Source: Pseudo-nitzschia pungens (taxonomy: Eukaryota > Bacillariophyta > Bacillariophyceae > Bacillariales > Bacillariaceae). Taken from it: 64,000 bases of DNA. The stretch's first letter is position 1; each line of letters starts with the position of its first letter. A program made the translations under genes and the position numbers. The stretch spans positions 682,001 to 746,000 of the forward strand of contig CM074763.1 of NCBI GenBank assembly GCA_037355855.1. Reading direction: 5' to 3'. Of the stretch, positions 45,237-56,441 are shown one piece after another. The notes under the pieces were generated by a model that was not told where the DNA came from, made no database searches, and was given only the letters and a program-made list of their open reading frames with translations.

Positions 45237-48200
45237 ATGTACACTTCCAATCCTCAATCTCATGGGTATGGTCTTAGAAACCAGCGGCAATCAGAATTTT
45301 ACACCAACGGTTCTCTGCTTGACGGCTCCTCCTTTGATGATGATAACAGCCTGACCCATCGGGTAGAACATTACAATAAAATTTTGGGTGACCAATATGA
45401 TGAAATCCAACAAAGTTTCAAGCGAAGTATCTACTCTAAGCGAGATGCTCAGAATGATTCGAAAGGTGAAACGAAAGTCCATACTGGATGGCATCCCCGA
45501 GGTGAAACGAGTGAACACCTATGAGAGCGGGAGTGATAATTCATCCGACGAACACGCTGTACGTCAACCCGAGCTTGGAGATCATCGGGGTGGTCGCAAC
45601 GAAGTAACAGAAGCAGCGGCACATGAATTGCGACGGCAACGGTTTGCACAATCTCCTTCCTTCTTTATTACCTCTACGCTAAACTATACCGCTGGAGCTT
45701 GTACTCCCCTTAGATCGTCGCTCGCTTCCACGAACTGTAACCAGCGGCCTACGAACTGTAACGGAACTCTTCGCCGACCCAAAGGGGGGCGTTCGTCGGT
45801 ACCGTCGCCACCAAGTGTTTCGTTCGAATCTCAACCGACCGAGGTCGTATCCAATTTGGACAAACGCGAGAAACACGTGGCATTCAAAGAACCAACAGCG
45901 TCCAAACGAAGTGCGGATGCCGGTACTACTCTCCCTGCATCTGTTGGCAATATTGTTGAGGACTATAGATGTTGGTCCGTCCCGTTAAAGCGCGGCGGAA
46001 TGGATCCGACGGGACACCGCATACCCGAACAAATGAGGGAGGATTCGGACGATGATACAAGCATCTTCGCCTTTGGCAACGCCACAGAAAACGTCAAACC
46101 CGATGCGACACGAGACCATCGTAAAAAAGTTGAAAGGCAACAAAACGCCACCCAAAGGACTTTGAACTCGAGTGCAAAACAAGTTCATCCAAACACGCAT
46201 ACTGTCACAGTGCACAAGAAATCGAAGGAAGAAAAGATTGGGATATTCCTTCAACTCCACAAATTTGAACAAGGGAATCGACTGGTTGTTTCACACATTT
46301 CACCAACTGGAAAGTTTGCCAATACTGGAATTGAGTTTGGTGACATCGTGGTCTCCATTAATTCACAAGATATGTTAAAAAATCCCAAAACAGAAAAAGC
46401 ATTAGGTGAGTGCGTTCTTGTGAATAGGATGTGTGCTTCTGAGAAGGTCCACTTCAGGGCATCTTACACGTGTCCGATTGTCAATTGTCTCCGTCTTGTT
46501 CCCAGAAATTGTGACCACAGCAACTGGAAAGGTTACGATTGTGGTACAAAAAGGTATCGAGTATGATGATGCTCAATCAGCAGCGCTAACATCAATATCG
46601 AGCCTCTCGAAAGATGTCTCTTCATTCACAAACGGAACCTCCTATTGGCCGAAACCACAAAAGTCTGACCCCAATTCAGAGGGGAAAGTGCGAAAGAGGG
46701 AGAAAATGGCCGGTGACGGAAGCATGCTTATATCTAAAGATACGGAAATAAAAGGTCCGGTGTCGATAACGACGAACGAGAGCTGGAAATTGTCTGGGGT
46801 CATTGTTGTGAACATTGAAAAATCGTATCCTTCGGAAAACCCAGGGATTCGTTTCGGTAGCAAAGAAACGCCGGCTGGCCGTGTTATCTACATTTCAGAA
46901 ATGAGCTCGTCGAGCCCGTTTACGAAGACCCCCATAAGGACGGGAGATATAATATTGTCAATCAACAACATAAACCTTTACAATACCAACGTCATCGAAG
47001 CATATTCCGCATTGGGAAAATCAGGACAACGCATAACTCTCGTTGCGAAGAAAGGGGGGGAAAGCTTGAATGACTTTTTGCTTGATGGAAGAGGGCAGTC
47101 AGTAAATCAAGAAGGAAAAAGTCTTTCCGGACAACCGAGTACCATTTCCTTAGTGACTGCAGGTACAGTCGGTACAACCATTAGTGGAGGGTCGGAACGA
47201 GGTGAATCGAGTTTTTCCGAGGAATCGTTGGATGATACATTAACAGATGGAGTGATAAGTTTCTCACCCAATAGAATACGGGAAAGCAATACCCAGAAGA
47301 AAGCTTTTTCTACACCATCCACAACTCGTGATGACTTTGAATTCGATGAGCAGTCTTACGGTGCTTCACTTTTCGGTTACAACGCATCAAGTACCGTCAT
47401 GATTGTGAAGAAAAACCGCGAGGAGGACGTTGGTCTCGAGATGTTGGTGATATCTACCGAATGGGGGCGGCTTCTTGCAGTCTCTAGGATTTCCCCGCAA
47501 AGTTTGGCAAGTGACACCGATTTGAAAGTCGGGGACGCAATCCTAGCGATCAACGGAACTAGTTTGAGAAGGAACCCTAGCGTAGAGAGGGCATCCTCTT
47601 TGGTCAGAGGCGCACCAAGAGTGGTGACTATCGAATTCCAAAAGTTATCAAGCTTCTCTCCTGCAGTACCAATGGATCAAGATGAATTGCAGGTCAAAGA
47701 GAACGAGACGCCAAAAGTTAAATTAACAAACTCTCCCCAAAGTTACACTTCACAGTCGTTGGAGGGATTAAGTGGAAAGGAAAAACCTTTCTTCTCTGGC
47801 GGCCCGCTTTCAAGTGGTCAACAAAGAGAGGGGGAATTTCAATCGTCACCATGTAGACCGAAGTCATCAGGGAAACGTCAGAAGTTGCGTATAATAGTGA
47901 CAAAGGAATATGAGGGACAAGAGGTTGGCATCGACATACAAGTAGTAAACGACAATTTGATTGTAAAGAAAGTCAGTTCCAAAGGATTGCTACGCAACGC
48001 ACCTTTGGTCTACGGGGATACAATTCTATCGATTAATGGAGTCAGTTTCAAAAATGATCCAGATGTGGAAGAAGCGGTGAAACTTGTAAAAAATGCGCCG
48101 AGGCAAGTTGCCTTTGAAGTTTTGAAAACTAAAAATATCGACGACGAAAAGAGTGGTGAGAAAACAAAGTCCTGTGTTCCAAAACTCTCATTTTGCTCTC

Positions 48201-48253
48201 GACGAAAGCAAGAAGAAAAAGTGAATAGTTTGAAAGGGAATGGCAAGAATTAA
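45237..48253 (+). CDS. Four-PDZ-domain protein (N-terminal frame break)
   Basis: The main body has exons up to 46405 and from 46506 to 48253, joined across a 100-nt intron (gtgagt...cag) that lies inside PDZ1 and restores KALEIVTTATGKVTIVVQKG. Four PDZ modules follow in order. Their carboxylate-loop/hairpin blocks read GDIVVSINSQDM, GDIILSINNINL, GDAILAINGTSL and GDTILSINGVSF, each ended by a VTIVVQKG-like strand. The N-terminal 330 residues are disordered and Ser/Arg-rich. The ATG at 45237 opens a plausible frame (SFDDDNSLTHRVEHYNKILG) that must shift by one base near 45400-45440 to enter the long frame; otherwise translation starts at the ATG at 45397. With correction the protein is about 971 aa. 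It is likely a multivalent scaffold; ligands are unknown. Confidence 0.8.
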
Positions 48254-48446
48254 TACAAAGTAAAAGCGTTAGTTGCTGAAAAGCGCTGCGAGCAAATCCT
48301 GATGGCAACTATTGAGTGAATGGTTTTGTTTGGTTAATAGCTAAATTGTATTCTTTTGGCATTACATCGATATAGTCTTCTATTTTGAGTCGGAGGGCAT
48401 ACAGTGCAATCCACCAACTTGGTAAACTTCCTACAAACATTCCGAT

Positions 48447-50148
48447 TTAACGATTTTTACAGTTCTTGCATGAGCACTTCCGAGTACATTTCAGACCAGT
48501 GCGGAAACACTCACAATATTTCCTAACGCACTGATTGTTTTTGCAAGCACAACCAGCTCCGAGTATTTTTGTTTTAGCCTTATGTTTAAACGCGTCGGGT
48601 CGCTTTTCCAGTGTCATTTCGATTGCTAGTTGCCTCATTCCATTAGTATCTTCTTCAAGGTTTAAGCAACCTACGCAAGTGCAAATCAAAGGATTGCAAA
48701 CTTTTCCCTGTTGAAAACACGTGCAGTATAGCTTGAGGCACCTAGAACGGATACAATTGCAACCCTGTTCTCCAGGTGCTTTGTTTGTTGCGATAGGATG
48801 CCCAGCATTTCGAAAAGCTCTGGGGTTCCTTGTAAGTATTGCTTGAATTGCCTGTGGAGTGATTTATTTCAAATAACACCCAAGAATGTTTAGAAAATGA
48901 ACGTAGTAAACTTCTGAACAGGTATGTGAAGTTCATTGAGTTGAAATACGGTTACCAGTTGAAACGACTTACCTTCGAGCGGGCGCCGTCCGGTCCACTC
49001 TCCTTCACCGTATTCATACAATTCAGGCATGAACACTTCGTTGGATCGCAACGCCGTCCTGCTTTGAAACAATCGCAGTACAGAGCAATACATTTCGACT
49101 TTGGGCAACTACAGCCTGCTGGATTTTCATGCAGAGGTCCAAGTTCCAATGTTGCCGAACAGAGTAGGTCAAGCTTGTTGAATTCTTGCGTCGTTTCAAT
49201 TTGTTTCCTTCTTTTTGCGGCAGGCAATTCTGATCGAATAGATACTTCGCTACTTGATCGTTTTTCTAGGCTGTCTTCGGCAGAAGATTCAGTGATGTTC
49301 GAAGGAGATATCTCTTTAGGAATAGTGATATTATATGGAATCATAACTCTTGATTGATGATGAGGAACTTTACTTCCACTTCTATGGAGAGGAGCAGATT
49401 TTCGAATCGGAGGAATGCGATTTCTTGTATGATTGGCGTGAAGGTGATTCATTTGAGCAGGGGGATGAATATGCCTATATTCAGATGGATTTCTGTTCGT
49501 ATTCCACGAAAAAGATCCGTTGTGGTGTATAGCATAGCTATTTTCATGTTGGTTTCTTCGGTAGTGCCATTGCACGGAGCAAGGATCACGATACCATTCT
49601 GGACGAGGAATCCCTCCTCTGGGAGTAGGCACAGTGTATAGCCTACCTTGAAGTTTCTGCCCATTATACCGATCTCGTCGTGTGGCAGATGGTGTAGCGT
49701 GCTGGCGCCACATCGTTCTACCCGCGACGAAAGAGTCGTCTCTCCTCTCATCTACTGATCTTGACGTTGTCTCTTGTTTGGATATCCGAACAACATCAAT
49801 CTTGCGCAAAAGTTTGGTTGATTGGTCTTGCTTGTGCTTCTCATTAGTTCCAAGGGTTTGTTTCCCGCTAACCGATCCCGTAGGGCTGCACGACGAAACT
49901 GACTCCATCGTCCTGGAATGGAAGTTACAACCGAATTCAATTATGATCATGGCCTTTTTCGAAAGATTAGCTTTACAGATCACACAGAGCTGCCAAAATC
50001 GAATCAAACGAAATTTTGATGTCGACTCCAAGCTCGTGGAGGTGTTCATTTCAATAGTACCTCCATTGTGTATACCTGAGAAATTTCCCAGTCCAGCAAA
50101 ATGCCTTCGCAAGATGTTCTGCATCACGTTCGTGGTGGTCAATGCCAT
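48447..50148 (-). CDS. CXC/CRC-domain DNA-binding protein (tesmin/TSO1/LIN54-like), three CXC repeats
   Basis: Exon 1 is 48973-50148 and exon 2 is 48447-48851; the intron is 121 nt (gtaagt...cag). The product is 526 aa if the ATG at 50148 is used, or 446 aa from the ATG at 49908, which may be more natural. CXC repeat 1 is GCSCPKSKCIALYCDCFKAG followed by RRCDPTKCSCLNC. The splice then gives AIQAILTRNPRAFR, the canonical RNPxAF linker. Repeat 2 is GCNCIRSRCLKLYCTCFQQG and repeat 3 is GCACKNNQCVRKYCECFRTG. CRC proteins bind CHR-type promoter elements, as in the DREAM/MuvB complex and plant TSO1. Most have two CXC motifs, so a third is notable. The N-terminus is rich in His, Asn, Arg and Ser and not conserved. 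Confidence 0.88.
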
Positions 50149-50475
50149 TTTTGATGTCTCGAAAAAAAGTAACAGCGGACTAGTCACACATGAAGGATTT
50201 GTGAGCGCCTACCTTTCTCATTGGATACATAGGGGTACAACAAAAATCTGAAACTATGAGTTTCAAACGCAGGAACCATCTAGGTACAGATGAATCGCAC
50301 CGAGGGCAGTTCGGCATGCGCGGATCTTGCATTTAAAGTGAGAGGAAGGCTGCATCAATTTTGAAAAAAAAACGCAAAAAGCGACCTAGAGGGGCAGTTT
50401 GAAAAGACAAAGACTCAAGAGTAGAGGAAAGCGTTCGCAAGCAAATTCGTTAACTATCTCTAAACAAATAAATGA
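50149..50475. other. Spacer between two minus-strand genes
   Basis: This 0.33 kb stretch lies between NOG2 and the CXC gene, presumably holding the promoter of the latter. Nothing else was seen. Confidence 0.6.
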
Positions 50476-52287
50476 TTAATCTTCCCACTCTCCTTCAGCA
50501 ATATCAACAGGTTCGTCCTTTTCTCCTTCTTCAACTTGTTTGTTTTTCGCCGACTCCGTTTTTTCATCTTCGTCGCTTTCCTCTTCATCCTCCGTTTGAT
50601 CGGTCTTCATATTTTCCTCTCCGACATCATCGAGATTCTGTGTTTCGGGTTCGATTGATTCAACGACAGCGTTGTCCGATTTATTTTGTTCTACATCATC
50701 TTTTAGTTCTGGAGGTGCTACATAATGAGGCAGCCTTCCTCGTTGGAAATCGTTGATAACTGTGATTGCGGCACTTCGAATGCAGGGATCACCACCCTTG
50801 AGTAGCCTACCTGCCTTCGTTGCGATTGTCTCAAGAAGCTGCATGACATCCTTCCATTTGGATTCTTCCTTGGTGAATTTGTATTGTCCCGCAATGTGCT
50901 CTCGTTTGACCTTGTCCACGATCGCTTGGATGAAGTCTTCGGGGTTTTCAAGTCTCTCTGCTCTGACAACACCCTTCAATACCGACTCTGTTTCAGTATC
51001 TCCTGCGGTATCGACGACAACTCCGGGGCAATCGATCAGTGAAATTCGCTTGAATAACGTGATGTATTGCCAGATCTTTGTTTCTCCAGGAATAGGAGCA
51101 ACCTTACACGACTTTTTCGAAATGAGCGTGTTGATAACACTACTCTTTCCGACGTTGGGGTAACCAATGACTCCGACACTGATTTGCTTTTTGTCTTCGT
51201 GCAGTTTTCCAAACTGTCGAAGAAGACTGATGAGAGCACCTTTTCCAAACGCATGTGTCATGGAAGCATGAAAGGCGATCGTAGGTCGATCTTTAGCTAG
51301 TTCTCCCATCCAACGTTTCGCAACCCAATTTGGGACCAAATCAATCTTGTTCAATACAAAGACCAAGTGCTTGTGAGAAGCATTATCACGAATGTGTCGT
51401 TCGATCATGGTGCATCGAGTGCCTGGCACATTGCGTGCATCAATGATGTGCAAGATAACATCGGAGCAATCGACGACCTTGAAAAACTCTCCCCAAATGC
51501 GTTTCGATTGACCCTTCAAGAACAAATCGTCCTTCTTCTCGTGTCTCCAGTCAACGTTTTCTCCCTCTGTTCTCGTCAGGTTTGAATCACGACCCCAGGG
51601 AACAATACCCTCACGACTGTTCCGACTTTCGTAAGTTTGGTGACTGGTTTGGGCAACGTTCAGTAATTTCGAGTACGGATTAACTTCTTCTCCGTCCTTA
51701 TTGGTTGACAGACTTTCAACCACTTCTGTTCTTCCGCCCTTGCGTCGACCTTCTTCTTCCTTGTTGTCGTTAGGATCCTCGTCTTTTCTTGCGATCATGA
51801 GCTGATCCAACTTTACGCGCTTCCGTCTTGATTTGCTACCGAAGGCCTGCGAAAAGGGCTCCTGTTCCAACAAGGCCTGACTAGGGGGGGCATCCCGTTC
51901 AGCTGCCTCTCTCAACAATCCCATGGGCAATTTCTTTCGCTTCAATACGACGGAATATGGATCGGCAACCTTTTCCGTCATCTCTTGACGAAAGGTATCC
52001 AATTGCTTCGGATCGACGACTCGAGTGTTTCCAAACCAACGACGGTCGGGAGCGATCCGTCCGGTCTCGGCCGTAATTTCTCTGTCCCCAGCTCGGTCAC
52101 CCATCATAAAGTCCCCTCCAATCACGCGACCCTTCTTGTTGCGGATTGCCCTCGACTTGTACAGGTTCAATCGATTAATCTTTTCGGCGGAACGGTGCCC
52201 GTTTTTCGCGTTGTCACGGCCCTTGCCGACCTTGGACGAGGCTCCCGTCCGGGGCAAGGCGTTTGTTTTCATTTTGCTGTTAGGCAT
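50476..52287 (-). CDS. NOG2: Nucleolar GTP-binding protein 2 (NOG2/GNL2)
   Basis: This intronless 603-aa gene encodes a circularly permuted GTPase needed for pre-60S maturation and nuclear export. The N-terminal NGP1NT domain is complete: NRLNLYKSRAIRNKKGRVIG, RIAPDRRWFGNTRVV and SKRIWGEFFKVVDCSDVILH (in parts). The permuted G motifs appear as G4 (NKIDLVP, about residue 311), then G1 (GYPNVGKSS, about 374), then PGETK and G3 (DCPGV). A basic/acidic C-terminal tail rich in Glu and Lys ends EGEWED. The ATG at 52287 is the first in frame. The gene lies upstream of, and in the same orientation as, the CXC gene. Confidence 0.95.
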   Translation of the reverse strand: MPNSKMKTNALPRTGASSKVGKGRDNAKNGHRSAEKINRLNLYKSRAIRNKKGRVIGGDFMMGDRAGDREITAETGRIAPDRRWFGNTRVVDPKQLDTFRQEMTEKVADPYSVVLKRKKLPMGLLREAAERDAPPSQALLEQEPFSQAFGSKSRRKRVKLDQLMIARKDEDPNDNKEEEGRRKGGRTEVVESLSTNKDGEEVNPYSKLLNVAQTSHQTYESRNSREGIVPWGRDSNLTRTEGENVDWRHEKKDDLFLKGQSKRIWGEFFKVVDCSDVILHIIDARNVPGTRCTMIERHIRDNASHKHLVFVLNKIDLVPNWVAKRWMGELAKDRPTIAFHASMTHAFGKGALISLLRQFGKLHEDKKQISVGVIGYPNVGKSSVINTLISKKSCKVAPIPGETKIWQYITLFKRISLIDCPGVVVDTAGDTETESVLKGVVRAERLENPEDFIQAIVDKVKREHIAGQYKFTKEESKWKDVMQLLETIATKAGRLLKGGDPCIRSAAITVINDFQRGRLPHYVAPPELKDDVEQNKSDNAVVESIEPETQNLDDVGEENMKTDQTEDEEESDEDEKTESAKNKQVEEGEKDEPVDIAEGEWED

Positions 52288-53827
52288 GGTGAAGGATTGT
52301 TGTCAAAGGCGATTCCAAGAACAGTGTGCGGGCTCGATGTTTAGAGGCCTTTCCTATCAACACCCTTCTACGGTAGAATAATTCTATCGATTTAAATGAA
52401 ATGGAAAGGGGGCAGCAGCGATGTGACGAGAAAGTTGGTAGTCGATCTCTTTCATCTACTGCACGTATTTTCCTTGCCACCTACTTTTTTGATGAACTAA
52501 CGGAGGAGAAACAAGATTCCTTTCTGTCTTGCTTTTTGCTTTCTCGCGATGCTTTTTGGAACGAAATGAATGGTGGGAGAGCAACAACCTTCCACAAAAC
52601 TGCAACATGGATCGAATCAATTTTCAGACGTGCACATTTCAGTCGACAACTAATCTGAGTCGAACGAGTCATCAATTACAACACACTCATGTTTTTTTTT
52701 TTGAACCGGATGTTATTGCCAAAGAATCTCAGAAGAACATCTCATGCTTCTGCCATTTTAAAAAGTAAGGTTTTACTGTATTCCACAATGGCTACAAATA
52801 ATAATGCTTAGTGTGACTCAATTTAATTTCTAGCAATCTAAAATGTTATAATTGGGGGTTCAATACTGCTAGTAGTAGTACGTTGTTGATCTTATTGCTC
52901 GTCAGCAAGAGAGAATAACAACAACAACAACAACAGCAGCACGCCGAGTGCTGGTGGCAAACAGTGAGTCTGTCTACAGAGGATACTGCTCAAGCGCCAT
53001 TACATACGCTAAAGCAACCTTAAACTCCTGTAGCACCAGCATGTTGCAGTATGCTAGTAGGGCGGTACCGCTAGCTATCCGGTAATCCTACACAAGGACC
53101 AAGCACACTAACCGGCGGTAGCATCCCATAGCACCTTGCTACAGTGGTTTGCTAAGCCTGTTGCTAAGCCTGCCACTTAGCATATAGCCCAGCACCTTGT
53201 AGACAGATAATGGAGACTCAGGTTTGTAGCCCTGGTACAGTTCCCTACACAGGGGCCCTAGCATCCATGAATGCTGCACCACTTTGGTCATCATCCATGG
53301 CTTGATCAAACAGCTTCATCAATAGTCCTTCCTCTTCTTCGTCCTCGTATACTACAAGCTGCTCCGTGGTAATGTTCAAATGCCTTGTTAATGAGGAGGT
53401 GAAATAACAAGAAGGAACTGCGAGCATAGCTATAAATTCAAAACAGAGGAATTTACAGAATTTATTCAGTTGCATGATCAGGAAGTAGTACTAAGTACTA
53501 CTAGTCATCAGGAATTGAAGCAAATAATTTTGTTCCATAGAAGCATCTTCGTTCTGAAATTAAGATGCTACAGAAGAAAACCCACAAGAGGAGACAGGAA
53601 TCTTAGGCTGCAACGCATAACAGTGTTGTGATAAATAGGAGGAAGAAGAAATGACCCGTCCCACGAATTTTATCAAATCTTATCTCCAAAAATGCAATCG
53701 CCGAGGATAAGAAAGGGTGCTACTAGTAGTTTTCATTCAAGACCCATTGTCCCTGCAAAGATGAAGCCAATTTTGTTTTACGTATTGGTGCACACAGAGA
53801 ACAGAAGGATCGATTCACCGCGGTGTT
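52288..53827. other. Intergenic region with microsatellites and CAGCACCAGCAT-like block
   Basis: This 1.5 kb region has TAGTAGTAGTAC at about 52872, (AACAAC)n at about 52917-52934, CACCAGCATGTTGCAG at about 53034, and repeated AGCACCTTG/GCTAAGCCTG words at 53128-53200. Short open frames (52401-52658 +, 53245-53475 -) lack recognisable content. Confidence 0.55.
52860..53200. repeat. Low-complexity block with CACCAGCATGTTG core
   Basis: TAG/TAC runs, an AAC microsatellite, TGTAGCACCAGCATGTTGCA and nearby short direct repeats (TTGCTAAGCCTG twice, AGCACCTTG twice) occur together. It shares composition and core words with 26270-26440 and 40170-40500. Confidence 0.65.
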
Positions 53828-56441
53828 TTATTCGCCGCGGCGAATGTTCTTGCGTCCGGCCGCGAGGCGCCTCTCCCGGTCCCGCGCGAGGCGCCGGCGA
53901 ACCTCTTCCACATTGGCGGAAGGATCTTTGTAGAACTGAGTGATGGTGTGCCCACCGTTGCAGTTGGCACCGTCCTCGTAGCAGGGAAAGTTGCGAACGG
54001 TGAATTGCCCGGGCGTGGCCCAGGCGACTTCCATCTCGATGCCCAGGGCGTTGTGCCCGGCGAGAATGCGGAAGTACCCCATTTCTGGAAACAAAGAAGC
54101 AGACAAAAACAACAAGAAATTTTTTTAAAAAAAGAATCGTTGACGTGAGAGGGAGATTGTTTCGCATTATTTGATCGGCGAACCAAAGACTGCAAAATAA
54201 ATCGATCCAGCGCACTATGCCACCACACTCACCTCCCCAGTATTGTCCTGCAGCAAGAGAACCGTCGGGAACGGAGAGAAGCAACAAAAACATCCCTTCG
54301 TTAGTGAAACTATTGCGCACTCCATGAATCAGAACCCAACCCCCGACCCTTGCGGTTCCGCTTGCATAGTTGAATTCGCAACGATATTCAAAACGTACCC
54401 CAGGAATTTCGGACAATCCAATAGACGTTGCCCGTTTCGTCGTCGGTTTCCCACCCAACGATGCTCACGATGTGGTTCACCAGCATGTGCCAGATCTTGG
54501 TGTCGTCTACGCGACCGCCGGTGTACTCGACGATGGGTTCCGCGTTGACTCCGGTGGCAACGGGACCCCGGGCGTAGATCTCGCTCTGGATCTTGTGGAC
54601 AATGCCGGAGGGATCTCCCAGGTAGCTGTAGGTTCCGTATTCGGCAATCGTTGCGTTCTGCGCGCGTGCGATGCACCACGAGACGAGACAAGAGACGACA
54701 ATACAAGATAAGACACGATAGCACAAGGCATCGAACCAAATCAAATCAAATCAAATCAAATCAAATCGGCAACCGGAGGTCAGGGTTTGGAAACCGAGTA
54801 AAAAGTGAGTCACCGAGTCGCAATGCCTCACAACCTCGATAGCCTCCAATTGTAGACCGAACAATCTTCCCCGCGTGTTCGTGTTTGTTTACGAATGACT
54901 TACCGGCATCATATCGATTTCTGTGCACTGGCCACCCATTCCACCAAAGGTATCACAGGTCTTGCAGGTATTGGCTTTCGAACACGTAGTATCGATGTGC
55001 GGACAAAACTGCAATTGACAGGGCAGGGCAGGGCAGGGCAGGACACGACACGACACGATACGACACAACGCAGGTGAATTCGACGTGAGGAGGAAAGAGA
55101 AGAGAAACGCGTTGTTGGTTAGTGGGTGATCAATCTTGGTGAATGCCGTCCAATCGTCGGGCGGGCATCAATTCTGTTTTGTCGGAAAGAGTCCGTGACG
55201 TACGCCTTCGGTCGACTCCGAACTGCAGGCAAGGTATGGTTGGCACGTGTCTGGAATTGTGGGGGCAGCCGAAAGAAAAAAACAATGCGTGTGAGTTCCG
55301 TTGCGTTCCGTTGCGTTGCGTTCATCGAATCAAACGAAATCGGCGCCGCAATTTGCCGTTCCATCCAAAGCGCATCCGGCAAGCAAGCACACGCACGCAC
55401 GCACGCACGCACCGTAGGGGACCATGCCGCTGTTCTGGATGAATTCGTAGACACCCGTGTGGCTTCCGCCGTGGCAGCTGCCGGCGGTGTGCGTGGCACA
55501 GTTGAGAATGTACTGGATGCTGAGGTTGATCTCGTCTCCCGTTGCGTTGCGGGCAATCTTGATGCGGTCTCCGAGCGACGAGAGGGCACCTGTGGTTGGG
55601 GGTTCGGAAACCAAAGTCCAGAAAACGAAAAGAGTGAGGGGCCGATCCATGGAGCGGGTGGCCTGTCCGTAGCAAACATCGGGGCGACGAGCTAGCGAGC
55701 CAACGAGCGACTCGATCCATTCATCCATCCATTCATCCATCCATCGATCGATCCACCCGCCGACAGAACCATCATGGATTGGCTCCGTTGATTGATCGAT
55801 CGACCGACCGACCGACCGACCGACCAATCGATCCATCCATCCATCCAAGAGCACCCAAAATTCCCTCGTTCGACAAACTCCACGGGACCATCAATCGATC
55901 GACCGATGCAACCTACTGCAACGTACCGTGTGCCCAGCAACTACCGCAATACTGGGGAATGTGCTGGTTCAAGGCGTGGGTGGTATAACTCTGGCCATCT
56001 ACGTTGCGCCAATCCCAGTTGTCCTGCCGAAAAAATAAATAACATAGATGGACCAAAACGCCGCGTGAGAGAATTGGATCCAAATCCCCGATTCAATCCA
56101 ATCCAATCCAATCCAATCCAATCCAATTCAATTCACAGAAATCGTCGGCGACGACTCGATTCGAGTCGATTCTTTTCATTTGTGAACCCTTCCTAGATCA
56201 CAAACCCGACACGCACCGGCAGATCCTCCTCTTCGATGTACGTGTGGGGCAACGGGGAGTGATAGTTTTCCCGCTGGGTGTGCCCCTCGAGAACGACGTA
56301 TTCGTTGTGTCGCTTGATTCCGGAATTCGAACTTATGGCAGACGTCGTCGTCGTCGTCGTTGTTGCATCCTGGGCGTCGGTCGACGCTGCCGAAACAAGC
56401 GCGAGGCAGAGGGAGAGCAGGGCGGAGTTGCGAAACATCAT
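53828..56441 (-). CDS. Cathepsin X/Z-like papain-family protease, eight exons
   Basis: This is a lysosomal/secreted cysteine protease of family C1. Exons in transcript order are 56217-56441, 55927-56023, 55413-55589, 55204-55250, 54904-55008, 54399-54657, 54233-54247 and 53828-54084. The sum is 1182 nt, giving 393 aa. The signal peptide ([18 protein letters not shown]) and a short propeptide precede [10 protein letters not shown]. The cathepsin X mini-loop HIPQ and catalytic Cys are in [15 protein letters not shown], the catalytic His in NHIVSIVGW and the Asn in RNSWGQYWG. All introns are GT-AG and 148-337 nt. Exon 7 is only 15 nt and is needed to complete NSWGQYWGEMGYFRI. Introns carry pentanucleotide repeats. 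The paralogue at 57211-58590 confirms every junction by alignment. Confidence 0.9.
54233..54247 (-). other. 15-nt microexon of the cathepsin gene
   Basis: The 15 bases GACAATACTGGGGAG lie between a cag acceptor and a gtgagt donor. They encode the core of the conserved (G)QYWG(E) segment next to the catalytic Asn. Both sides are phase 1, so skipping it would keep the frame but delete five conserved residues. Confidence 0.85.
54735..54768. repeat. Pentanucleotide microsatellite (AAATC)n in intron
   Basis: About six AAATC units lie in the intron at 54658-54903 of the cathepsin gene. Confidence 0.93.
55016..55072. repeat. Adjacent pentanucleotide tracts (GGGCA)n and (CGACA)n
   Basis: About five GGGCA units run into CGACA/CGATA units in the intron at 55009-55203 of the cathepsin gene. 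Confidence 0.9.
55700..55850. repeat. Tetranucleotide tracts (ATCC)n and (GACC)n
   Basis: Several ATCC runs surround a perfect (GACC)n run at about 55803-55826 in the 337-nt intron at 55590-55926 of the cathepsin gene. Confidence 0.9.
56093..56133. repeat. Pentanucleotide microsatellite (CAATC)n in intron 1
   Basis: About seven CAATC units followed by CAATT units lie in the first intron (56024-56216) of the cathepsin gene. Confidence 0.93.

Noticed and set aside
53245..53475. Minus-strand ORF with an acidic stretch (YEDEEEEGLL)
   Set aside because: It is short and isolated, with no homology pattern and surrounded by repeats; chance is more likely than a gene.
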